Origin: Roseovarius pacificus
GTDB lineage: Bacteria > Pseudomonadota > Alphaproteobacteria > Rhodobacterales > Rhodobacteraceae
Direction: 5' to 3'
Assembly (NCBI RefSeq): GCF_900142665.1
Contig: NZ_FRBR01000024.1
Span: 1-36,746, forward strand
Length of the DNA stretch: 36,746 nt
In this document: in pieces, positions 6,693-16,445 of the stretch
How positions within the stretch are numbered: the first letter of the stretch is position 1
Layout: each line of letters opens with the position of its first letter
The notes under the pieces: generated by a model
Seen by the model: the letters and a program-made list of their open reading frames with translations, nothing else
Database searches by the model: none
What the model was told of the DNA's origin: nothing
Translations under genes and position numbers: made by a program

Positions 6693-8543
6693 ATGCTGCG
6701 CATCAACGACATATCCTATTCGGTCGCGGGCCGCCCCCTGATCGAACACGCCTCGGCCACCATCCCCGACGGGCACAAGGTGGGCATCGTCGGCCGCAAC
6801 GGCACCGGCAAGACCACCCTGTTCCGCCTGATCCGCGGGGAACTGGCGCTTGAGACGGGCGACATCACCCTGCCCTCACGCGCCCGTATCGGCGGCGTCG
6901 CCCAAGAGGTGCCCGGCAACGAGGTCTCCCTGATCGACACGGTGCTGTCCGCCGATACCGAACGCGCGGCCCTGCTGACCGAGGCCGACACCGCCACCGA
7001 TCCCACCCGGATCGCGGACATCCAGACGCGACTGGCCGACATTGATGCCTGGTCCGCCGAAGGGCGTGCGGCCAGTATTCTCAAGGGCCTGGGCTTTACC
7101 GACGCCGAACAGGCACAGCCCTGCAGCGCCTTTTCGGGTGGCTGGCGGATGCGCGTGGCGCTGGCCGCCGTGTTGTTCGCAGAGCCCGACCTGCTGTTGC
7201 TGGACGAACCGACCAACTATCTGGACCTCGAAGGCGCCCTGTGGCTGGAAAGCTACCTTGCGCGCTATCCGCATACCGTTCTGGTCATCAGCCACGACCG
7301 GGGCCTGCTGAACCGCGTCGTCGGCTCGATCCTGCACCTCGAAGACCGCAAGCTGACCCTCTATCAGGGGGGCTACGACACCTTTGCCAAAACCCGCGCC
7401 GCCCGCGTTGCCGCCGCCGAATCCGAGGCGCAGAAACAGGAAGCCCGCCGCGCGCATCTGCAATCCTATGTGGATCGCTTTCGCTACAAGGCCGACAAGG
7501 CGAAACAGGCGCAGGCCCGGATCAAGGCCCTTGCCAGGATGCAGCCCATCACCCGCCCGCAAGAGGCGGCATTGCGCAAGTTTTCCTTCCCCGAACCCGA
7601 GGAACTGTCGCCCCCCATCGTGCGGCTGGACGGTGCCGCCGTGGGCTATGACGGAAAAGCGGTGCTGTCCCGGCTGGACCTGCGCATAGATCAGGATGAC
7701 CGCATCGCCCTTCTGGGCCGAAACGGCGAGGGAAAGTCCACGCTTTCCAAACTCTTGGCTGGCAAACTTGATGCGATGGACGGACGAATTCACACCGCGT
7801 CCAAGCTGCGCATCGGCTATTTCGCGCAGCATCAGGTCGACGAGCTGCACCTCGACGAAACTCCCATCGACCATATCCGCCGCCTGCGCCCCGATGAGGC
7901 CCCCGCCCGGCTGCGGGCCCGTCTCGGGGGCTTCGGCATCGGCGCGGAACAGGCCGAAACGCTGGTCGGCAAGCTGTCCGGCGGGCAAAAAGCACGCCTG
8001 TCGCTGATGCTGGCCACCATCGACGCGCCGCATATGCTGATCCTCGACGAACCGACCAACCACCTCGATATCGAAAGCCGCGAGGCCCTGGTCGAAGCGC
8101 TCACCGCCTATTCCGGTGCGGTGATCCTCGTCAGTCACGACATGCACCTGCTCAGCCTCGTGGCCGACCGGCTGTGGCTGGTCAAGGACGGGCGCGTAAC
8201 CCCTTACGAGGGCGATCTCGACAGCTATCGCAACATGCTGCTGGCCGGAGACAAACCCGCCAAGACCCAGACCAAGGACAAGCCGACACCCAAACCCAGG
8301 CGCCCCGCGCGCGAGGCCCTGATCGCGCTGCGCCAGGACGTAAAGAAATGCGAACAGCGCGTTGATAAGCTTAATGAAATGCGCGAAAAAGTGGCGGCAA
8401 AACTGGCCGATCCGGCGATCTATGACGATACTTACGGCGTTGCGGAATGGCAGAAGAAATACGCCGAGATCGAAGACGGGCTGGCCCGCGCCGAAACCCT
8501 GTGGATGACGGCGCTGGAGCGGCTGGAAGAGGCCGGAGGCTAA
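6693..8543 (+). CDS. ABC-F family ATPase (YheS/Uup-like)
   Basis: A 616-residue soluble protein with two ABC domains and no membrane segments, the hallmark of ABC-F translation factors. Walker A motifs are GRNGTGKT (34-41) and GRNGEGKS (342-349). The signatures are FSGGWRMRVALA and LSGGQKARLSLM, with DEPTNYLDLE and DEPTNHLDIE Walker B regions. The FSGGWRMR form is typical of the YheS branch. Between the domains is the Arg/Lys/Ala-rich linker that reaches the ribosomal P site in studied members, and the C-terminus is a coiled coil like that of Uup. A TTG at 6657 would add 12 residues; the ATG at 6693 gives the family N-terminus MLRINDIS. Its target (stalled ribosomes) is inferred from the family. 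Confidence 0.92.
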   Translation: MLRINDISYSVAGRPLIEHASATIPDGHKVGIVGRNGTGKTTLFRLIRGELALETGDITLPSRARIGGVAQEVPGNEVSLIDTVLSADTERAALLTEADTATDPTRIADIQTRLADIDAWSAEGRAASILKGLGFTDAEQAQPCSAFSGGWRMRVALAAVLFAEPDLLLLDEPTNYLDLEGALWLESYLARYPHTVLVISHDRGLLNRVVGSILHLEDRKLTLYQGGYDTFAKTRAARVAAAESEAQKQEARRAHLQSYVDRFRYKADKAKQAQARIKALARMQPITRPQEAALRKFSFPEPEELSPPIVRLDGAAVGYDGKAVLSRLDLRIDQDDRIALLGRNGEGKSTLSKLLAGKLDAMDGRIHTASKLRIGYFAQHQVDELHLDETPIDHIRRLRPDEAPARLRARLGGFGIGAEQAETLVGKLSGGQKARLSLMLATIDAPHMLILDEPTNHLDIESREALVEALTAYSGAVILVSHDMHLLSLVADRLWLVKDGRVTPYEGDLDSYRNMLLAGDKPAKTQTKDKPTPKPRRPAREALIALRQDVKKCEQRVDKLNEMREKVAAKLADPAIYDDTYGVAEWQKKYAEIEDGLARAETLWMTALERLEEAGG

Positions 8544-8606
8544 GGCGCGAGGCTTGCGGATTGCCGCATAGCGCCCTACCCATGGTCTGCCGCAACCGGA
8601 GCCGAA

Positions 8607-9236
8607 ATGGACATTCCCTTTCTGATCACCGCCTTCGTCACACTGTTCGTCATCATCGACCCGATCGGAATGACGCCGATTTTCGTTGCGCTGACCCAAG
8701 GCATGAACACCGCCAAGCGCCGGGCAATCGCCCTGCGCGCCTGCGTGACCTCGGCCCTGATCCTGATCGTCTTTGCCGCCTTCGGCGAGGCGGTTCTGGG
8801 CTTCATCGGCATTTCGATGCCCGCCTTCCGCATCGCGGGCGGTATCCTTCTGTTCATCACCGCCCTCGACATGCTGTTCGAGCGACGCAGCAAACGGCGC
8901 AAATCCCAGGCGGACGAGGCCGAAGAAGAAGATGACAACGACGATCCCTCGATCTTTCCGCTGTCCATCCCCCTGATTGCCGGGCCGGGATCGATCACCT
9001 CGGTCATCCTTCTGGCCGGGCAGAACCCCGGCCTTGAAGGCATGGCATGGGTAAGCGGGGTGATGCTTCTGGTCGTTTCGATCGTGCTGATTCTGTTCCT
9101 CATGGCCGGGCTTCTGGAGCGCGCGCTCGGCCGCGTCGGCATCAACGTGGTGACCCGCCTTCTGGGGATGCTTCTGGCCGCGCTCGCCGTACAGTTCGTC
9201 CTCGACGGGCTGCGCGGTTTCGGACTGGCCGGTTGA
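8607..9236 (+). CDS. marC: MarC family membrane protein
   Basis: A 209-residue inner-membrane protein with six predicted hydrophobic segments, matching the MarC/UPF0056 family. Family features include the early FVTLFVIIDPIGMTPIF segment and the mid-protein LSIPLIAGPGSIT motif that starts the second half. A highly charged cytoplasmic loop rich in Lys/Arg, then Glu/Asp, separates the two halves (about residues 91-114). The function is unproven: the family was once linked to multiple antibiotic resistance and later cleared. It follows the ABC-F gene by 63 nt and precedes the protease gene by 37 nt, so the three may be co-transcribed. Confidence 0.9.
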   Translation: MDIPFLITAFVTLFVIIDPIGMTPIFVALTQGMNTAKRRAIALRACVTSALILIVFAAFGEAVLGFIGISMPAFRIAGGILLFITALDMLFERRSKRRKSQADEAEEEDDNDDPSIFPLSIPLIAGPGSITSVILLAGQNPGLEGMAWVSGVMLLVVSIVLILFLMAGLLERALGRVGINVVTRLLGMLLAALAVQFVLDGLRGFGLAG

Positions 9237-9273
9237 CCTTTCCCTTGCCCTTGCGGCGGCTTATATCCCGGTC

Positions 9274-9855
9274 ATGGATAATTTCGACACCGCCCGCCTG
9301 ATCTATCTCGTCCTTCTCGGAAGCGCGGTTCTCCTGTGGTTTTTCGCCCAGAATCGCGCATCCCTTGGCAAGGTCACACAACAGGCGCTTGTCTGGGGGC
9401 TGATATTCGTCGGCGTCATCGCCGGCGTCGGACTCTGGGGGGACATCCGCCAGACCGTGCAACCCACACAAACCGTTATGGCGCAAGGGAACCGTATCGA
9501 GTTGCCGCGCGCCCCGGACGGGCATTACTATCTGACAGCCGAGGTGAACGGCACACCGATCAGGTTCGTTGTCGATACCGGCGCCAGCCAGATCGTCCTG
9601 TCCCAATCCGACGCCCGCGAGGCCGGGCTGGACTTGAGCGACCTGATCTATATCGGGCGCGCCTACACGGCCAATGGCACCGTGCGCACCGCGCCTGTCA
9701 AGCTCGACAGTATCGCCATCGGCCCGATCCGCGATCATGACGTGCGCGCTGTCGTCAACGAGGGGGCGATGGACGAATCCCTTCTGGGTATGGAATATCT
9801 GCAACGCTTTTCCAGCGTCGAGATCGGCGGCGGCAAACTGGTCCTGACCCGCTAA
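9274..9855 (+). CDS. TIGR02281-type retropepsin-like aspartic protease, membrane anchored
   Basis: A 193-residue protein with two N-terminal hydrophobic segments (about 8-25 and 38-55) and then a periplasmic retropepsin-like domain. The catalytic motif is VDTGAS with Asp101; a second hydrophobic glycine region (LLGMEYLQRFSSVEI) lies near the C-terminus, as in the single-domain aspartic proteases of clan AA. Only one DTG motif is present, so the active form should be a dimer. Substrates are unknown. Such proteins are widespread in Rhodobacterales and related alphaproteobacteria. Confidence 0.85.
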   Translation: MDNFDTARLIYLVLLGSAVLLWFFAQNRASLGKVTQQALVWGLIFVGVIAGVGLWGDIRQTVQPTQTVMAQGNRIELPRAPDGHYYLTAEVNGTPIRFVVDTGASQIVLSQSDAREAGLDLSDLIYIGRAYTANGTVRTAPVKLDSIAIGPIRDHDVRAVVNEGAMDESLLGMEYLQRFSSVEIGGGKLVLTR

Positions 9856-9926
9856 GGCATGCTTCTGTAAGAAGATATTTTAAGGGGCGCGAACGGGCTC
9901 CCCTCGCTTCGTCGCGCAAAGCAAGC

Positions 9927-10385
9927 TTACGCCTCGGCCTTCTTTTCCCACCGGCCCGATTCCTCGGACCAGTACTGCGCGGAACACCCCGCGCCGGTCA
10001 GCGCCTTCCATTGACCACGGGCTGCCTGCACGGCGTCCGGGTCGTTGCCGTCGAACACGATGCAAACCCGTTCCAGCCTCTGCACCTCGTCCGGCTCCAC
10101 CCCCGCCCCATCCACTGTCATCAGGCAGGCCGCAGCGTTTGGCATGTCGGGCGCGGTGGTCAGCAATACGGGCTGGTCGGCATCATGCGGTCCACCGGCC
10201 AGCCCGTGCGGCAGAAACCCCTCTTCGGGGCCCTGCCACAGTTTCTGGTCCAGCCAGTCCATCCGCCCCGGATCGACGCCCCGGACAGCCACCCGCCACC
10301 CCGCCTGCAACGCCTTGCCCACCAACATGGGCAAGGTCGCCTCCAGCGGGCGGCGCGTCAGGTGGTAGAAATAGGCTGCGCCCAT
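9927..10385 (-). CDS. holC: DNA polymerase III chi subunit
   Basis: A 152-residue protein starting MGAAYFYHLTRRPLE, the typical opening of alphaproteobacterial HolC. It has the hydrophobic core VGKALQAGWRVAVRG and the late motif VCIVFDGNDPDAVQAARGQWKAL. Chi links the clamp loader to single-strand binding protein at the replication fork. Its ATG overlaps the pepA stop by one base (TGATG in minus sense), so it is translationally coupled to pepA, an arrangement common in proteobacteria. The upstream frame to 10514 lies inside pepA and is not part of the gene. Confidence 0.9.
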   Translation of the reverse strand: MGAAYFYHLTRRPLEATLPMLVGKALQAGWRVAVRGVDPGRMDWLDQKLWQGPEEGFLPHGLAGGPHDADQPVLLTTAPDMPNAAACLMTVDGAGVEPDEVQRLERVCIVFDGNDPDAVQAARGQWKALTGAGCSAQYWSEESGRWEKKAEA

Positions 10386-11857
10386 CACTCGGTCTCGAAC
10401 TGCTGGGCCACCAGTCGGTTGAGCGCCATCACCCCCCAACCCGAGGCTCCCTTGGGCGCATAGGCCGTATCCGATTTCACGCTGGCCACACCGGCGATAT
10501 CCAGATGAATCCACGGCACATCGTCCTGCACGAAGCGTTGCAGGAACTGCGCCGCGGTGATCGATCCGGCTGGCCGCCCGCCCACATTCTTCATGTCCGC
10601 AATGTCGGATTTCAACTGCTTGTCATAGGCCTCGGCCAGTGGCATCCGCCACGCGCCTTCGCCCTCGGTTTCTGCCGCCTTGAGAAACTTGCCGCACAAC
10701 CCGTCATCGTTCGAGAAAACGCCCGCTTTTTCATGGCCAAGCCCGATGATGATCGCACCGGTCAGCGTGGCCAGATCGACGATGGCCGCAGGCTTGTAGG
10801 TTTCCTGCGCGTACCAGAGCACATCGGCCAAAACCAGACGCCCTTCGGCATCGGTGTTGATCACCTCGATCGTGTCGCCCTTCATCGAGGTCACCACGTC
10901 GCCGGGACGCGTGGCGCGGTCCGAGGGCATGTTTTCGACCAGCCCGACCAGACCCACGACATTGGCCCTGGCCTTGCGCTGCGCAAGAGCGCGCATCGTG
11001 CCGCAGACAACGCCCGCGCCGCCCATATCCATGGTCATATCTTCCATGCCGGCAGCGGGTTTCAGGCTGATGCCGCCCGTGTCGAACACCACGCCCTTGC
11101 CGACCAGCGCCAGCGGCGCGGTCCCCTTGGCACCGCCCTGCCATTCCATCACCGCCAGTTTCGACGGGCTGGCGCTGCCGTGACCCACCGACAAGAGCGC
11201 GCCCATACCCAGTTTCTGCATCGCGGCTTCGTCCAGAACGGTAATTTTCAGCCCCAGATCGGCCATGCCCTCGATCCGCCTGGCGAATTCGCTGGTTGTC
11301 AGAACGTTGGCGGGTTCGCTGACCAGATCACGGGTCATGAAAACGCCCTCGGCCACGGCAGCCAGCGGCGCATAGTCCGCGCTGACCTCGTCGGGCTTGG
11401 CCACCATCAGCCGTATTGCGCCGCGTGCGGATTTTTCAGCAGTCTTGCGTTCGGTAAATTCATACCCCCGAAGCGCCAGCCCGAACGCCAGTTCGGCGGG
11501 CCGCCGGACCGAACCGGCCAGTACAAGCAGTTCTTCGCCGTTCACGGTCTTAGCCAGTTCGACACCGGCCTTGCGGGTTTCCAGAGCGCTGGCGTTTCTC
11601 TCGAGGCACAGCACATCGACCGCCTCGGCATCCAATCCCGCAGGCCACGCCAAAGACTTGATCTCGCCGGGCTTCACCTTGCTCCAGGCATCACTGTCAA
11701 CCAGCCGCTTGAGCGCCCCCTTGCACAGCCGGTTGACCCGGCGGGCGCCATTGTCCAGTTTCCCGTCCGGGGTGACGATCACGGCGACACGGCCCTTGGC
11801 CTCGGCAATCTTTTCGATATCGGTGTCGTGAAAACTGATCTCGGCTGGGGTGGTCAT
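10385..11857 (-). CDS. pepA: leucyl aminopeptidase (M17)
   Basis: A 490-residue cytosolic aminopeptidase of the M17 family. The C-terminal catalytic domain contains VGKGVVFDTGGISLKP (from residue 252, metal/catalytic Lys254 and Asp259) and the family signature NTDAEGRL (334-341, metal ligand Glu338). The N-terminal domain is the less conserved macro-like domain. It removes N-terminal amino acids from peptides using two divalent metals. The gene starts with a ribosome site AAAGGAG just upstream and is divergent from lptF. The family can also bind DNA in E. coli, but nothing here shows this. Confidence 0.96.
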   Translation of the reverse strand: MTTPAEISFHDTDIEKIAEAKGRVAVIVTPDGKLDNGARRVNRLCKGALKRLVDSDAWSKVKPGEIKSLAWPAGLDAEAVDVLCLERNASALETRKAGVELAKTVNGEELLVLAGSVRRPAELAFGLALRGYEFTERKTAEKSARGAIRLMVAKPDEVSADYAPLAAVAEGVFMTRDLVSEPANVLTTSEFARRIEGMADLGLKITVLDEAAMQKLGMGALLSVGHGSASPSKLAVMEWQGGAKGTAPLALVGKGVVFDTGGISLKPAAGMEDMTMDMGGAGVVCGTMRALAQRKARANVVGLVGLVENMPSDRATRPGDVVTSMKGDTIEVINTDAEGRLVLADVLWYAQETYKPAAIVDLATLTGAIIIGLGHEKAGVFSNDDGLCGKFLKAAETEGEGAWRMPLAEAYDKQLKSDIADMKNVGGRPAGSITAAQFLQRFVQDDVPWIHLDIAGVASVKSDTAYAPKGASGWGVMALNRLVAQQFETE

Positions 11858-11987
11858 GCGGTGGCTCCTTTATCCGGTTCGATCCAAGTCCTAGCGTGGC
11901 TATGCCGACTTGGCCAGTTAGCAGTTTTCCCCTGCGATCAATTCCGATAGGTTGCCTGCCAAGACTGCTGCCTTGGGGGGATAACGC

Positions 11988-13139
11988 GTGACCAGATTCG
12001 ACAGATACATGCTGTCGCAATTCATGGTTCTGTTCGGTTTTTTTGCGCTTGTTCTGGTATCCATCTTCTGGATCAACAAGGCTGTGCGCATGTTCGACCG
12101 GCTGATCGGGGATGGCCAGCCCGCGTGGATTTTCATCGAATTCACGGCGCTGACCCTGCCCGCCGTCATTGGCGTCGTGTTGCCGATCGCGGCTTTTGCC
12201 GGTGCGGTTTACGTGACCAACCGGCTGAGCACCGAAAGCGAGCTGACCGTGGTACAGGCGACCGGATACTCGCCTTGGCGCCTGATGCGTCCGGTGTTGG
12301 TTTTCGGGATTATCATCGCCGCAATGATGTCATTGCTGACGCATGTGCTGATTCCCGCCAGCCAGAGCCAGTTGAACATCCGTCAGGTCGAAATCAGCCG
12401 GAACATCTCGGCCAAACTGCTGACCGAAGGGGAATTCCTGCACCCCTCGCCCGGCGTAACCTTCTACATCCGCGAGATCACCCCCGTGGGCGAGTTGCGC
12501 GATGTTTTCATGTCCGACAGGCGGGATCACGAGGCCCCAGTCATCTACACCTCGAAACGGGCCTATCTCGTGCGCGAGGGGGGCGGCACCAAACTGGTGA
12601 TGGTCGATGGTCTTTCCCAGAATCTGCAACGCGACGGAAATCGCCTGTTTACCACCAATTTCGATGATTTTTCCTATGATATCAGCCGTATCATCGTTGG
12701 TGACCGCCTGAACCTAGATTCAGTCATCTACGCTCAGACCTACGACCTGCTTGTGCATCCTGATGCCGTGGCTGACCGCACCGGCGCCAGCCCCGGTGAA
12801 ATCGCATTCGAACTGCACAACCGCTTTGCCCAGCCGTTGATGTGCATCATGGCTGCGGTGATCGGCTTTGCGAGCCTGATGGTCGGTGCTTACAGCCGTT
12901 TCGGCGTTTGGCGGCAGATCGTCGTGGCGTTCTTCCTGCTGATCGGTCTCAAGCTGGTCGAGGGGGCCGTTTCGGGCACGGTGATGGCCAGTGCCACGGC
13001 ATGGCCACTGATGTACCTGCCCACACTTATAGGGGCAGGTCTGACCGTGGGGATGCTCTACGCATCAGCCCGGCCCGGCATGATCCGCAACCTGTTGAGA
13101 GGCCGGTCTTCGCGCGTCGAAAAGGAACGCCCGGCATGA
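11988..13139 (+). CDS. lptF: LPS export permease LptF
   Basis: A 383-residue inner-membrane permease of the YjgP/YjgQ family. It has three hydrophobic segments near the N-terminus, a large periplasmic beta-jellyroll domain (about 120-265), and three C-terminal hydrophobic segments. The start is GTG, giving MTRFDRYMLSQF, preceded by a G-rich ribosome site. With LptG and the LptB ATPase it extracts lipopolysaccharide from the inner membrane. It opens a tightly packed operon in which lptF, lptG and lptD follow with 4-nt ATGA overlaps. It is divergent from pepA. Confidence 0.95.
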   Translation: MTRFDRYMLSQFMVLFGFFALVLVSIFWINKAVRMFDRLIGDGQPAWIFIEFTALTLPAVIGVVLPIAAFAGAVYVTNRLSTESELTVVQATGYSPWRLMRPVLVFGIIIAAMMSLLTHVLIPASQSQLNIRQVEISRNISAKLLTEGEFLHPSPGVTFYIREITPVGELRDVFMSDRRDHEAPVIYTSKRAYLVREGGGTKLVMVDGLSQNLQRDGNRLFTTNFDDFSYDISRIIVGDRLNLDSVIYAQTYDLLVHPDAVADRTGASPGEIAFELHNRFAQPLMCIMAAVIGFASLMVGAYSRFGVWRQIVVAFFLLIGLKLVEGAVSGTVMASATAWPLMYLPTLIGAGLTVGMLYASARPGMIRNLLRGRSSRVEKERPA

Positions 13140-14230
13140 TCCTGCATTTCTATTTTGCACGACGTTTCTTCTGGACCTTTGCGGGAATTTTCTCTGTTTT
13201 CGCCGTGCTGCTGGCACTGATCGATCTGATCAAGGACCTTCAGGATTTTCCCGACCTTCCCTTCGGCAATATCGTGGAAATCACGCTGCTGAATGCGCCG
13301 CACGCGAATTACGAAATCCTGCCGCTGATCATCATTCTGTCGAGCGTGGCGCTGTTTCTTCGTCTGGCGCGCAGTTCCGAACTGGTGGTGGTGCGCGCCT
13401 CCGGGCGATCCGCAATGCGAACGCTCATCGCACCGGTCGCCGTTGCGTCCCTGATCGGCCTGATCGGCGTCACGCTTCTCAATCCCGTCGTTGCTGCCGC
13501 GTCCAAGCGCCACAACGATCTGGTCAGTTCCCAGATGGGCAATGGCGGCCTGACTGTTCTGGCCATCGCGATCGAGGGGCTCTGGCTGCGGCAGGGCAGC
13601 GACAGCGGTCAAACCGTCATCCACGCGGAGCGCGCCAGTTCCGACTTCAGCGTGCTTTACAATACCACCTTCCTGTCATTTTCCCCCGCCGGCGACCCCA
13701 TCCACCGCATAAGCGCCGCCGAAGCCCATTTGACACGGGGCGAGTGGCGGTTGAGCGATGCCAAGCAGTGGGATCTGTCCTCTGATGAGAACCCCGAGGC
13801 CGCCGCCATCGCGGCCACGACACTCGCCGTACCGTCGGAACTGACACAGGATCGCATCGCCGACAGTTTCGGCAGACCCGAATATGTGTCGATCTGGAAC
13901 CTGCCCGGCTACATCAGACAGCTTGAAGACTCGGGCTTTTCGGCACGCCGTTACGCCGTCTGGTTCCAGATGGAACTGGCGCGGCCCCTGTTCCTGACCG
14001 CATTGGTCATACTGGCCGCCAGTTTCACCATGCGCCACACGCGTCTTGCCAACACAGGGGTTTCGGTTTTAGTAGCGATCATGCTGGGATTTGGATTGCA
14101 TTACATTCGCAACTTCGCGCAAATCCTGGGGGAAAACGGACAAATACCGGTGCTACTGGCAGCCTGGGCTCCGCCTGTGGCCTCATTTCTTCTCGCTGTA
14201 GGAATTCTTTTGCATATGGAGGAAGGATGA
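13136..14230 (+). CDS. lptG: LPS export permease LptG
   Basis: A 364-residue partner of LptF with the same layout: N-terminal membrane segments (LHFYFARRFFWTFAGIF at the start), a periplasmic domain, and three C-terminal membrane segments. Its start codon overlaps the lptF stop as ATGA, so the frame that is open further upstream inside lptF is not used. LptF and LptG form the heterodimeric membrane part of the LptB2FG exporter. It overlaps the start of lptD by the same ATGA arrangement, which implies co-translation of the inner- and outer-membrane LPS transport parts. Confidence 0.95.
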   Translation: MILHFYFARRFFWTFAGIFSVFAVLLALIDLIKDLQDFPDLPFGNIVEITLLNAPHANYEILPLIIILSSVALFLRLARSSELVVVRASGRSAMRTLIAPVAVASLIGLIGVTLLNPVVAAASKRHNDLVSSQMGNGGLTVLAIAIEGLWLRQGSDSGQTVIHAERASSDFSVLYNTTFLSFSPAGDPIHRISAAEAHLTRGEWRLSDAKQWDLSSDENPEAAAIAATTLAVPSELTQDRIADSFGRPEYVSIWNLPGYIRQLEDSGFSARRYAVWFQMELARPLFLTALVILAASFTMRHTRLANTGVSVLVAIMLGFGLHYIRNFAQILGENGQIPVLLAAWAPPVASFLLAVGILLHMEEG

Positions 14231-16440
14231 CCCGTCTTATCGCCCTTCTTCTGACAACCGCTCTCGTCGCTCCGGGAGTGGCCCCGAGACAGGCTGCGGC
14301 ACAGGATGTAACACCGCAGGCCAGCACTGAAACAGAAAGCCCGCAACCGGCATTCCTTGTCGCCGATGACGTTCAGGTCACACCCGATGACAAGTTGATC
14401 GCAACCGGCAATGTCGAGGCCCTGTATCAGGGCCGCCGCCTCAAGGCCCACAGCGTCACCTATGATAGCAAAGCCGAAACGTTAAGCATCGTAGGGCCGA
14501 TCACATTACAAGACGGCGAAAGCACCATGATCCTGGCCGATCAGGCCGAACTGGACCGTGATATGGCCAACGGCCTGCTGACTGGCGCGCGTATCGTGAT
14601 GGAGACGCAGGTACAGCTTGCGGCGAATGCGATCGCCCGTGTCGAAGGCCGCTATTCGCAGCTTTACAAGGCGGCGGTTACCTCGTGCCGGATATGTGAA
14701 ACCGGGCGGCCCCCACTCTGGCAAATTCGCGCCCGGCGCGTGATTCATGATCAGAAAGAACGCCAGCTGTATTTCGATGACGCGCAGTTGCGGGTACTGG
14801 ATTTCCCGATTTTCTACCTGCCACGCCTGCGTCTGCCCGACCCGACACTTGAGAGGGCGACGGGCTTTCTGATTCCTTCGCTTCACAATTCGTCGCGGTT
14901 GGGCAGCGGTTTGAAGGTGCCGTATTTCATCCGCATAGACGATCATCGGGACCTGACGCTGACCCCGTTCATCACCGACAAGACACGAACGCTGGAATTT
15001 CGTTACCGCCAGGCTTTCGTCAACGGCGACATACAGTTCAAGGGCGCGATCAGCGATGATGACTTCGGCGTAAAATCCACGCGTGGCTACCTGTTCGCCG
15101 AGGGTGAGTTCGAGCTCAAGCGCGATTTCAAGCTTAGTTTCGACATTGAATACGCCAGCGATGACACCTATCTTCTGGGCTACGGTTATACGTGGAAAGA
15201 CCGGCTGGAGAGCGAGGTCGCCATCGAACGCGCCCGGCGCGACGAATATATGCGCGGCGCGATCACCGTCTTCGATTCACTGCGGTTCAACGAAAGTAAC
15301 AGCACGCTGCCAACGCTTGCCGGCAATGCCGAATATGAAAGGCGCCTGCATCCGGCCCGTCTGGGAGGCGAGATCCGGCTGGGGGCCGCGCTGCACGGAC
15401 ATCGCCGTACATCGGACCTGCGCACTGACGGGGGCGATATGGATTTATGGGCAGACGGGCGCGATATGACCCGCCTGACCGCCAGTGCCGACTGGATTCG
15501 CAACTGGACCTTGCCCAGTGGTGTTCTGGCCCGGTTTCAGACCGGCATCGCCGTGGATTCGTTTCGCATCGCCCAATCCGGTGGCCTGAGCGCATCGTCG
15601 GCCACCGAGGTTACACCCAGCACATCGCTGCGCCTGCGCTGGCCCTTGCTGAAAACAACCCGTGGCGGCGCAACGCATGTGATCGAACCCGTGGCACAGC
15701 TGTCCTGGGTCGGCGGATCGAACCCCGACATTCCCAACGACGAAAGCACCATGATCGAGTTCGACGAGGGCAACCTTTTCGCCATGTCCCGTTATACCGC
15801 ACCCGATCGTCGCGAACGCGGCCTGAACGCAGCCTATGGTGTACGCTGGACCCGCTATGACCCGGAGGGATGGGAAAGCACGCTCGCCATCGGTCAGGTT
15901 GTGCGTGACGAGATCGAGCTTGAATACAGTGGACTGAACGGATTCACCACGGCGTCGGGTTTGCAGGACAATTTCTCGGATCTGCTGGTGGCGGGGCAAC
16001 TCAAGCTGAATAATGGCCTGACGGTCACGGGCCGCAGCCTGTTCGACGACGGTTTCACCGCCACCAAGGCCGAGGCGCGCGCCAGCTGGCAAAACGACCT
16101 CACCAATATCGGCGCGACATATATCTGGCTGCGCAAAGACCCGCGTGAAAACCGTGCCGGAGACATCTCGGAATGGTCTCTGGATGGCAGCTACCGTTTT
16201 GCGCGGCACTGGACCGGCAGCGCACAATGGCGCTATGACGTCGCCAGCGACAGCAAGGTCTATGCCGGTGTCGGCCTGACCTACACGAACGAATGTGTGG
16301 AAATCGCGCTTAAGGCCTCGCGTCGGTACACCACTTCCACTATCCTCAGGCCATCAACCGATATCAGCCTGACCGTCGGCCTGCGCGGCTTTACCGCCAA
16401 GGCAGACGATCAAAGCTACGTCCGCAATTGCAAGAACTAG
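14227..16440 (+). CDS. lptD: LPS-assembly outer membrane protein LptD
   Basis: A 737-residue outer-membrane protein. It has an N-terminal signal peptide (about 1-25, cleavage likely after AAAQ/AA), an OstA-like periplasmic jellyroll (about 45-150; LIATGNVEALYQGRRLKA) and a large C-terminal beta barrel. The Cys pair C154-x-x-C157 follows the jellyroll, and two further Cys lie near the C-terminus; disulfides between such regions are needed for LptD maturation in E. coli. It receives LPS from the periplasmic bridge and inserts it in the outer leaflet. The gene is coupled to lptG and followed by the chaperone SurA, which helps fold LptD in E. coli. Confidence 0.95.
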   Translation: MTRLIALLLTTALVAPGVAPRQAAAQDVTPQASTETESPQPAFLVADDVQVTPDDKLIATGNVEALYQGRRLKAHSVTYDSKAETLSIVGPITLQDGESTMILADQAELDRDMANGLLTGARIVMETQVQLAANAIARVEGRYSQLYKAAVTSCRICETGRPPLWQIRARRVIHDQKERQLYFDDAQLRVLDFPIFYLPRLRLPDPTLERATGFLIPSLHNSSRLGSGLKVPYFIRIDDHRDLTLTPFITDKTRTLEFRYRQAFVNGDIQFKGAISDDDFGVKSTRGYLFAEGEFELKRDFKLSFDIEYASDDTYLLGYGYTWKDRLESEVAIERARRDEYMRGAITVFDSLRFNESNSTLPTLAGNAEYERRLHPARLGGEIRLGAALHGHRRTSDLRTDGGDMDLWADGRDMTRLTASADWIRNWTLPSGVLARFQTGIAVDSFRIAQSGGLSASSATEVTPSTSLRLRWPLLKTTRGGATHVIEPVAQLSWVGGSNPDIPNDESTMIEFDEGNLFAMSRYTAPDRRERGLNAAYGVRWTRYDPEGWESTLAIGQVVRDEIELEYSGLNGFTTASGLQDNFSDLLVAGQLKLNNGLTVTGRSLFDDGFTATKAEARASWQNDLTNIGATYIWLRKDPRENRAGDISEWSLDGSYRFARHWTGSAQWRYDVASDSKVYAGVGLTYTNECVEIALKASRRYTTSTILRPSTDISLTVGLRGFTAKADDQSYVRNCKN

Positions 16441-16445
16441 GCAAG

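Noticed and set aside
6876..8699. Minus-strand reading frame of 607 codons over the ABC-F gene
   Set aside because: It has shadow composition (Gln/Gly/His-rich) and covers a clear ABC-F gene. No family motifs are present.
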